Assembly: GCA_030424825.1 (NCBI GenBank)
Contig: JAUHWE010000009.1
Location: 1 to 21,114 of the forward strand
From: Verrucomicrobiia bacterium
GTDB lineage: Bacteria; Verrucomicrobiota; Verrucomicrobiia; Opitutales; Opitutaceae
Reading direction: 5' to 3'
DNA length: 21,114 nt
A model generated the notes under the pieces. The model did not search any database and had not been told where the DNA came from. It saw nothing but the letters and a program-made list of their open reading frames with translations. The position numbers and the translations under genes are program-made. The first letter of the stretch is position 1; each line of letters starts with the position of its first letter. Below are positions 15,422 to 21,114 of the stretch, piece by piece.

Positions 15422-18400
15422 ATGAATCTAATAAGCTTATTCAGACTCAGTTCTATAGTCGCGGCATCATCATTGCCGCTTGCCGTATCATATGGGCAAC
15501 AAGATAGCGAAGAAATCTACGAGCTCAGCCCATTCAGTGTGGAGTCGGACGATAACGAAGGGTACCGTGCTACGACTACTCTGGCAGGAACTCGTCTCAA
15601 AACCAACCTTCGCGATGTCGGCTCTTCGATATCGATTCTCACCGACGAGATTTTCGATGACACAGGGGCCACGGATGCAGCGTCCATTCTTTCTTACGCA
15701 GCTAATACGGAAGTGGCGGGTGTCCAGGGGAACTTTGCGGACCCCGGCTTTTCTGGAGGTCGACCCAATCCTTCTGAGCAGCAGCGAGCGCCCCAAAATT
15801 CGCAGCGAGTACGGGGTTTGGCCAAGGCGTCCTTGACCCGCAACTACTTTCTCACGGACATTCCGTTCGACAATTACAACAGTGACCGAGTGACGATCAA
15901 TCGCGGGCCGAATTCATTGCTATTTGGAATTGGAGAGCCGGGGGGTGTTATCAACAATTCGGTCAATGGGGCTTCGCTGGGGCGAGACTTTGGAGAATTG
16001 GGCGTCCGGATTGGAGAGCGGAGTTCGCATCGTGTAACCTTCAATTACAACAAGGTACTTCTGGAAGATCGGCTGGCGGTTCGGCTTTCTCTGTTGAATG
16101 AGAAAACTGAATACCAACAGCGACCCACCTATGAGGAGGATGAGCGCTACTATTTTGCGTTTGAAGGGGTCCTTTCGAAAAACGAGTCCTCCAATTTTCT
16201 AGACCGGACTGTTGTTCGGGGGAATTACGAGAATGGGTCGATTCAAGGGGTTCCTCCAAGTTTGATTCCTCCAGCAGAAGGAATCTCCAACTGGTTCTCG
16301 CTTCCTAGCCGTAGCTCCATAGAGTCCATTACCGGGAGTACGTTGCCTGCGTATTGGGATGACGGAAGCTGGTCCCCGAAACTGATTGTAGACACGGAAT
16401 GGGGAGCGGATTTCAACCAGGTTCCTGCCCCGGTGGGAGATTACATTACGATTCAGATGCCCTTGGTCTACGGCTCCCTGGATGCCCAGACTCCATCGGT
16501 GGGCTTGGCCAGCGATCCAAGCATTGTGGGCACAATGGGTCGTGTGGTCTGGGTAAATGGTCGTGATCCTGGATTTCTGTCGCGATTCGATACGATTGGT
16601 TCCCGGTCACCGATCATCAGAGGTTTGTATCCAGGGTTTACTGCTAACACGATTAATGACACGCGGATATTCGACAATCGCGAATTGTCGCTTGCCGGAA
16701 CTTTGAATTTCGTCGAGTCCGATTTCGATGCCACCAACCTCGTCCTCGAGCAAACGTTTCTTAAGGGCAAGGCGGGCATCGAGTTGGCGTTTGATTCCCA
16801 AACCTATGAAAATTTCGCAAGATTGCCCTTTGATGTTGGATCCGGAAGCAACGGCGCGGCCTTGGACCTTTGGGTTGACATGAATACTCACTTGTCGAAC
16901 CAGGAGCCTAATCCCAATGTTGGCAGAGTCGCCCTTCGCAATCGTGGAACGCCGAAGCGAACGACGATCATCGAACGGGATGCAACTCGTCTTACTGCGT
17001 TTGCAGAAATGGACCTTACTGAAAAGGACGGCTTTTGGAAATATGCGGGCCGACACGTATTCACAGGACTTTATAACGAGCAGGAGATCGATACGGATAT
17101 CCGGAATCGTCAACTTACTTGGGGAGACGCTTCTGCTGCTACCGATGTAGCAGACATTTTATTCTCAAGCAAATCGCAGGGCCGTATCCTGGTACCATCA
17201 ATTTACTATATTACGGACTCTCTCCTGGATCCATCGATACAGGGCTACGGTGATGTTCGCATTAGCGACTATATAGATGCGGGATATCCCAAAGTAGGAG
17301 AAGTTTATAAAACGCATTACAATACGAGACCACCCGTGATCAATGGCGATGGTAGTGTTGGTTTTGTCAATGAGTTCATTACTGAAGATACGCTTTGGAG
17401 TGGAAATCGCACCTTGCGAAAAATTGAGTCCCAAGCCGCCAGCTGGCAGAGCTACTTTTTCGATGGCAATCTAGTTGGCTTGATCGGTTGGCGCCGTGAC
17501 GAGGCGAAGAATTTCGAGCGCGTGGGTTTAAATCCCACCCAGCGTCTTCCCAGCGGTGAGCTTGACCCAGCCGGATTCGCATTGCGTTCGGATCCTTCGA
17601 CTATTGTGGAGGAGGACACGCTGACGAAAAGTTTGGTGGGCCACTTGCCGTTCGACCTTCCGGGAGGCACAGAGATTTCGATTCATTATAATGAGTCTGA
17701 AAACTTCGAGCCGGCTGGCATACGACGCGATGCCAAAAATCAGTTGATAGCCAATCCCGTCGGGGAAACCAAGGACTATGGGTTTACATTGAGCTTTCTA
17801 GATCGTCGGCTTTCGGCTCGGTTTAACTGGTTCGAAACGGTGAACAATTTCGCCACGACCTCCATTGGCGGCTCAAGCGGGGGTGTCGCCTACGTTGTGA
17901 ATACCTCTACCGGCTTCTATCGCCGCGATGCTGATTTGAGAGGGGAGCTAACTGCTGCGGAGGCAACGGAAGGACTCTTCGACACGTGGCCGGAATTCTA
18001 CGCAGCCGTCGAAGCGCTGGTTCCGCCGGACGTTTGGGCAGCCTATGAGGTGGACTATAACGCAAACAATATAGAAGGGTTTACCAGTTCTAATATTCAA
18101 GGCTTGACGGCTACTCAGGATTTCCAATCGGAAGGGTTCGAGCTCGAGGTCACTGGCGCGATCACTGATAATTGGAACGTCTTTTTCAATCTGTCAGAAC
18201 AGGAGACCGTATTGTCGAATGTGGCGACTCCGGCCTTCGAGCTGGTGAACGAAGTGATTGCCAAGGCCACGGCCAACGGAATGATCAACCTGACCCAATC
18301 GCCCTCGGTCGGCAGCACGATTACCTGGGGACAGCAATTGATCAACAATAACCTCGTCCCACTGGCGGGTGCTAAGACAAAGGAGGGAACGGTTTCCGCC

Positions 18401-18784
18401 GAGCAACGAAAGTGGCGAGCGAACCTAACCAGCACCTACAACTTCGACGATGGAGTTCTTAAAGGAGTCGGAGTCGGTGGCGCGTTGCGCTGGCAGGATA
18501 AGATTGCTACGGGTTATCCTTTGCAAATCAACTCGGACGGGGTTCAAATCCCGGATCTTAGTCAACCCTTTTTTGGTTCCGACGAAATTAATGGGGACTT
18601 CTGGGTGAACTACAGCCGTCCGCTCATGGACGAAAAGGTCGATTGGAAGATACAGCTGAATGTACGCAACATTATCGGAGACCAGGCGATGGTCCGTGTG
18701 ATTACAAACCCCGATGGTCGCGCGGCGATTACGCGGAATCCCAATCCGAAAGAATTCTTTTTAACCAACACCTTTAGTTTCTAG
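15422..18784 (+). CDS. TonB-dependent outer-membrane receptor
   Basis: A 1120-residue outer-membrane receptor for energy-dependent uptake. Signal peptide 1-25 (ends S-Y-G-Q). The segment E-I-Y-E-L-S-P-F-S-V (31-40) is the probable TonB-box region. The plug domain follows from about 50 (G-Y-R-A-T-T-T-L-A-G-T-R, D-V-G-S-S-I-S-I-L-T) to about 180, with R-V-T-I-N-R-G-P-N-S-L-L-F-G and G-G-V-I-N; the rest is the beta-barrel, ending in the aromatic T-N-T-F-S-F typical for barrel assembly. There is no CarboxypepD-like N-terminal domain and no SusD partner nearby, so it is not a classical SusC/D pair. This architecture is frequent in Verrucomicrobiota. It begins 246 bases after the LacI-family gene on the same strand and probably imports the operon's substrate (inference). 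Confidence 0.93.
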   Translation: MNLISLFRLSSIVAASSLPLAVSYGQQDSEEIYELSPFSVESDDNEGYRATTTLAGTRLKTNLRDVGSSISILTDEIFDDTGATDAASILSYAANTEVAGVQGNFADPGFSGGRPNPSEQQRAPQNSQRVRGLAKASLTRNYFLTDIPFDNYNSDRVTINRGPNSLLFGIGEPGGVINNSVNGASLGRDFGELGVRIGERSSHRVTFNYNKVLLEDRLAVRLSLLNEKTEYQQRPTYEEDERYYFAFEGVLSKNESSNFLDRTVVRGNYENGSIQGVPPSLIPPAEGISNWFSLPSRSSIESITGSTLPAYWDDGSWSPKLIVDTEWGADFNQVPAPVGDYITIQMPLVYGSLDAQTPSVGLASDPSIVGTMGRVVWVNGRDPGFLSRFDTIGSRSPIIRGLYPGFTANTINDTRIFDNRELSLAGTLNFVESDFDATNLVLEQTFLKGKAGIELAFDSQTYENFARLPFDVGSGSNGAALDLWVDMNTHLSNQEPNPNVGRVALRNRGTPKRTTIIERDATRLTAFAEMDLTEKDGFWKYAGRHVFTGLYNEQEIDTDIRNRQLTWGDASAATDVADILFSSKSQGRILVPSIYYITDSLLDPSIQGYGDVRISDYIDAGYPKVGEVYKTHYNTRPPVINGDGSVGFVNEFITEDTLWSGNRTLRKIESQAASWQSYFFDGNLVGLIGWRRDEAKNFERVGLNPTQRLPSGELDPAGFALRSDPSTIVEEDTLTKSLVGHLPFDLPGGTEISIHYNESENFEPAGIRRDAKNQLIANPVGETKDYGFTLSFLDRRLSARFNWFETVNNFATTSIGGSSGGVAYVVNTSTGFYRRDADLRGELTAAEATEGLFDTWPEFYAAVEALVPPDVWAAYEVDYNANNIEGFTSSNIQGLTATQDFQSEGFELEVTGAITDNWNVFFNLSEQETVLSNVATPAFELVNEVIAKATANGMINLTQSPSVGSTITWGQQLINNNLVPLAGAKTKEGTVSAEQRKWRANLTSTYNFDDGVLKGVGVGGALRWQDKIATGYPLQINSDGVQIPDLSQPFFGSDEINGDFWVNYSRPLMDEKVDWKIQLNVRNIIGDQAMVRVITNPDGRAAITRNPNPKEFFLTNTFSF

Positions 18785-18838
18785 CAGTTCGTGTGGTTGA
18801 GGGGTGAAATTCCACAGATCGCGTATGAGTAGCAATTG

Positions 18839-18877
18839 CCGGGCGAGAATGAGTCGATTTGATGATTTCTCGCCCGG
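18839..18877 (+). terminator. Strong intrinsic terminator candidate after the TonB receptor
   Basis: CCGGGCGAGAA (18839-18849) and TTCTCGCCCGG (18867-18877) are an exact 11-bp inverted repeat around a 17-base loop, 54 bases after the receptor stop. It is followed by the T-rich GTTTCTCT. It is the best terminator-like structure in the window. Confidence 0.7.
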
Positions 18878-18961
18878 TGTTTCTCTATCAGGAATAATCG
18901 TTTTTATAACCGTATATTGGATACGCTAGGAAATTCTGGTTGCGTGATTGGAATCGATCCC

Positions 18962-19038
18962 GTAGGGCTGGCGCTTGCGCCATGCCGCATCGTGTTCAAG
19001 CATTCGGATACGCGGCATAGTGCAAGCACTAGCCCTAC
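18962..19038. repeat. REPIN-like inverted-repeat element 1 (paired GTAG-ended palindromic units)
   Basis: Two 27-base arms (18962-18988 and 19012-19038) are inverted copies matching at 23 of 27 positions, separated by 23 bases. Each arm starts with GTAGGGCT at its outer end and finishes GCCGC at the inner end, and each contains its own small hairpin (GGCG-CTTG-CGCC on the left, AGTG-CAAG-CACT on the right). The four arm differences fall on two base pairs of that inner hairpin and are compensatory. A GTAG end plus an internal palindrome is the described layout of REP sequences mobilised by RAYT transposases. Confidence 0.7.
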
Positions 19039-19121
19039 CTAAGGTACTCGTCCGAAGCGGACCGGGCCATTCACCCGCAAATTCGGATCGCCATCCGCTA
19101 TATTTTAAGATCTCTTTTGAT

Positions 19122-20639
19122 ATGATGCAATTCATTCTGTTGATTCTCTCTGCCCTCTTTTTATTCGGTTGCGGTTCTGAATCTAGCGTATCTCGCAATC
19201 CGACGCCTGAGAGGCCCAATATCCTATTCATTTTCACGGATGACCAATCGCATCGGACGGTATCGAGTTATGAGGATTCGCTCCCATGGGCTAAGACTCC
19301 CAATATCGACCGATTGGCGAAGGAGGGGATTCGCTTCAAGCACGCTTTTGCAGGTCCTTGGTGTGCACCGAGTAGAGCCATGGTGTTGAGTGGAAAATAC
19401 CTGCATGGAATCGAGGGTCTCGATTTTGCCAACTATCCTAAAATAGAGGAGGACCACGGGACGTTTCGCATGTGGCCGCAGGTGTTTCGGGAAAACGGAT
19501 ACACCACGGCGGTGATTGGAAAGTGGCACCTGGCCTCCGACTATCGTCACGGGACGGTGTGGGACCACTCCATTATTTGGGAGCGATTGGGAGGCGAAAA
19601 GTCTGGCGACTACTTCCGAGACCAGAAGCTCCGTTTCGATGGGGGTGACTTTACTCCGGTAGGTGGGCATTCAACGGACAACTATACGCAATACGCGAAA
19701 GAGTTTATTGGCCGGGATCATGAGAAGCCTTGGATGTTATGGCTGTGCTACGATGCCGTTCATGCGCCTTTTACACCTGCGGACCGACACCAGGAAAGCT
19801 ATGCCGATGCCGGTCCCATTGAAATTCCTGCCGATATTTACCCGCCTCGTCCCGATAAGCCGCGCTACATGCAGGACTACTCCATGTTTTTTCAGGGACC
19901 GAATGGAGTACCAGTGGACGAACGCCAGGGATTGCCGCTTCCAGATCTCGTTAAAAAGTACCACAGTGGCGTTCTCTCGCTTGATGAAGGAGTGAGGGAT
20001 TTATTGGATACGCTTGAGCAGAATGGGCAACTGGAGAATACGATCATCGTATTCACATCAGACCAAGGGATCGCGATGGGACATCACGGAATGGAGATAA
20101 AGGTGGCGCCCTATGATGACAATATTCGGGTTCCTTACATTGTCCGTCTGCCCAATGCGGTTTCCGCCGGTAGTGTCATTGATATGCCGGTCAATGTGAT
20201 CGATCTGGTTCCTACTTTCTTCGACTATGCAGAGATAGACTTGCCGTGGGAAATGCATGGGACTAATCTTCGGTCCGTACTGGAAGATCCGTCCGAAACT
20301 TGGGATCGTGGTCTGCTTCAGGAGAATTTCAGTCGCAGCTTTGGTTCGCAAACAAATGTTGGCCTCACGATCGTGGATCCAGAAGAAGGATTGCCTAACC
20401 AAAACGTGGATTGGTGGCTTTTTCTGCGGCATGGGAATTTCAAATACATTACGACCTTGGTTCCAAACGAAATTGAGGAGCTCTACAATATCGAAGTAGA
20501 TCCGCGAGAGCTACACAATCTGGCCCTAGATCGGGCAAACTACAAACGGATGGATGAAATGAGAGCGATGATGATTGAGGAGCTGAGTCGAACGAATGCA
20601 GGTCTCATTCAGAATTTGCCTGAGCCGAGACGGTTGTAG
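19122..20639 (+). CDS. Lipoprotein sulfatase (S1 family)
   Basis: 505 residues from the ATG at 19122, or 504 from the adjacent ATG at 19125. This start gives a lipoprotein signal peptide with L-F-G-C at 14-17 (Cys17); the longer frame upstream reads through a repeat element. The sulfatase core shows F-T-D-D (38-41), W-C-A-P-S-R-A-M-V-L-S-G with formylglycine Cys81, G-K-W-H-L (Lys134, His136), V-H-A-P-F (His214), T-S-D-Q-G (Asp314-Gln315, where many family members have Asn or His) and Lys327. Predicted as a membrane-anchored sulfate-ester hydrolase. It stands alone between two REPIN-like elements, separated from the TonB receptor by a terminator, so it is probably expressed independently of the operon. 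Confidence 0.9.
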   Translation: MMQFILLILSALFLFGCGSESSVSRNPTPERPNILFIFTDDQSHRTVSSYEDSLPWAKTPNIDRLAKEGIRFKHAFAGPWCAPSRAMVLSGKYLHGIEGLDFANYPKIEEDHGTFRMWPQVFRENGYTTAVIGKWHLASDYRHGTVWDHSIIWERLGGEKSGDYFRDQKLRFDGGDFTPVGGHSTDNYTQYAKEFIGRDHEKPWMLWLCYDAVHAPFTPADRHQESYADAGPIEIPADIYPPRPDKPRYMQDYSMFFQGPNGVPVDERQGLPLPDLVKKYHSGVLSLDEGVRDLLDTLEQNGQLENTIIVFTSDQGIAMGHHGMEIKVAPYDDNIRVPYIVRLPNAVSAGSVIDMPVNVIDLVPTFFDYAEIDLPWEMHGTNLRSVLEDPSETWDRGLLQENFSRSFGSQTNVGLTIVDPEEGLPNQNVDWWLFLRHGNFKYITTLVPNEIEELYNIEVDPRELHNLALDRANYKRMDEMRAMMIEELSRTNAGLIQNLPEPRRL

Positions 20640-20641
20640 TT

Positions 20642-20720
20642 AGGTGGGGCGACGATCTCCGAGCGCGCCGCATAGGAAGATCCTGAAAACGCGGCAAGCC
20701 CGGAGGTCGTTGCCCTACCT
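20642..20720. repeat. REPIN-like inverted-repeat element 2
   Basis: Two 30-base arms (20642-20671 and 20691-20720) are inverted copies matching at 24 of 30 positions around a 19-base spacer. Outer ends read AGGTGGGGC and, inverted, AGGTAGGGC; inner ends read GCCGC. The outer and inner ends are thus shared with element 1 while the middle differs. Two of the arm-difference pairs are compensatory in the arm's own hairpin. It begins 3 bases after the sulfatase stop and ends 7 bases before the next gene's 3' end, so it could also act as a bidirectional 3'-end structure. Confidence 0.65.
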
Positions 20721-20726
20721 GATCTT

Positions 20727-21114
20727 CTAACGTTGCACGCCATCACTCCGCACCACCTCGCCCAGCGCATCTAGCTTTTCGTCGGTCAAATAGGCGTATC
20801 GATTTACCCAAAGTCGTTTTTTGGATACGGAAAATACCGCTTTAGCCCTTTTTGCGAAATCATCGCATGGTCCGTAGCTGTGAGCAATTGGCCAGATAGG
20901 AGCGTTGGTAGACTCTGCCTCGACTTGAGCCTGTTTCTTCTCGAGTGCATCGGTCGATATCAGGTGATTCTCCTCAGGTTCCGGATAATGGAACGAGTCC
21001 GAAGATTCCGGAGTGGGGGAAGCAGCTTCAAAGGTGGCGCAGAGACATTCAGCCAAAAGGGATTTGGAAAGTCCTGGATTCTTCCGTGTGAGCGCGTCGC
21101 TGTAGTTTTTCAGC
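20727..21114 (-). CDS. Unidentified protein, C-terminal part (5' end outside window)
   Basis: The frame is open from the right edge (last complete codon starting at 21113) to the TAG at 20729-20727, about 128 residues. A TTG at 21056 could serve as a start, but the frame continues upstream in the same register (L-K-N-Y-S-D-A-L-T-R-K-N-P-G-L), so a gene entering from outside is more likely. The sequence is soluble-looking. An acidic, Pro/Ser/Glu-rich stretch in the middle (T-P-E-S-S-D-S, P-E-P-E-E-N) may be a linker. A basic segment (A-K-R-A-K-A-V-F-S-V-S-K-K-R-L-W-V-N-R) then leads to L-T-D-E-K-L-D-A-L near the end. No family was recognised. It converges on the sulfatase at 19122 across the REPIN-like element. 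Confidence 0.5.
   Translation of the reverse strand, partial: LKNYSDALTRKNPGLSKSLLAECLCATFEAASPTPESSDSFHYPEPEENHLISTDALEKKQAQVEAESTNAPIWPIAHSYGPCDDFAKRAKAVFSVSKKRLWVNRYAYLTDEKLDALGEVVRSDGVQR

Larger units (their letters stand above)
18785..19121. other. 337-base intergenic region holding a terminator hairpin and a REPIN-like element
   Basis: No credible gene lies here. An upstream in-frame ATG at 18975 would extend the next sulfatase by 49 residues through the repeat element, but those residues have no sulfatase or signal-peptide character. The region holds the hairpin at 18839-18877, the inverted repeat at 18962-19038, and a small GTCCG-AAG-CGGAC hairpin at 19050-19062. Confidence 0.7.

Noticed and set aside
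15265..15507. 80-residue plus-strand frame in front of the TonB receptor
   Set aside because: It runs into the receptor signal peptide in another frame and has no family features or ribosome binding site. The 246-base gap otherwise shows no clear operator or promoter that I could fix.
19012..19038. Operator half-site in the REPIN-like arm
   Set aside because: The reverse complement of the arm contains CTTGCACTAT, identical to ten bases of the operator at 14108. It lacks the CpG-centred second half of that operator, is explained by the arm's own hairpin, and lies behind a terminator, so I treat it as coincidence.
18975..19121. N-terminal extension of the lipoprotein sulfatase from an ATG at 18975
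   Set aside because: It would be translated from inside the inverted repeat and would hide the lipoprotein signal peptide that starts at 19122. The extra residues have no family or signal character.
20727..21056. Complete 109-residue gene starting at TTG 21056
   Set aside because: The same frame stays open to the window edge with protein-like sequence, so a gene entering from outside is more likely than a TTG start.

Overview
The window looks like chromosome from a marine, polysaccharide- and sulfate-ester-degrading bacterium of the Verrucomicrobiota, probably an Opitutales/Puniceicoccales relative. This is inferred from four formylglycine-type sulfatases, exported nucleoside-hydrolase-like proteins, a Tat-signal sugar-acid dehydratase, and a very large TonB-dependent receptor that opens with the YELSPF.V / GYRATTTLAGTR style typical of that phylum. 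No tRNA, rRNA, CRISPR array or insertion sequence was seen.

Layout. 1-608 (+) is the 3' part of a beta-lactamase-fold serine hydrolase. 690-2084 (-) is a sulfatase, divergent from 2198-3406 (+), a galactonate-dehydratase-like enolase-superfamily protein with a Tat leader. 3407-3570 is a convergent gap with three hairpins. From 14089 down to 3571 (-) runs one tightly packed nine-gene unit: a ribose-type ABC importer (lipoprotein binding protein, double ATPase, permease), a sulfatase, two nucleoside hydrolases, a second sulfatase, a third nucleoside hydrolase and a ribokinase. Neighbours overlap by 4 bases or are separated by a few to about 46 bases. Divergent from it lies a LacI-family regulator (14168-15175, +) with a CpG-centred palindromic operator in the short gap, followed by the TonB-dependent receptor (15422-18784, +). 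The right end holds a lipoprotein sulfatase (19122-20639, +) bracketed by two REPIN-like inverted-repeat elements, then the 3' end of an unidentified gene (20727 to the window edge, -).

How it may work together (inference). The TonB receptor would take a substrate across the outer membrane. Two secreted sulfatases would remove sulfate esters, and three exported nucleoside hydrolases would split an N-ribosyl (nucleoside-like) bond. The RbsB/A/C-type importer would bring in the freed ribose and the ribokinase would make ribose 5-phosphate, all under a local LacI-type repressor. The ribokinase keeps every ribose-contact residue I can recall, and the binding protein keeps most of them, so ribose or a close pentose is the best-supported sugar. 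Putting sulfatases and nucleoside hydrolases in one operon suggests a pathway for sulfated nucleosides or another sulfated riboside, which I do not recognise as a described system. No sulfatase-maturating enzyme, base-catabolism gene or phosphopentomutase lies in the window.

The most notable molecular details are: a sulfatase whose maturation motif reads C-N-S-S-R instead of C-x-P-S-R; two nucleoside hydrolases with Trp where the third has His before the metal-binding Asp; a dehydratase that is Tat-exported and seems to lack about a dozen residues of its barrel; and inverted-repeat arms whose sequence differences are compensatory within each arm.
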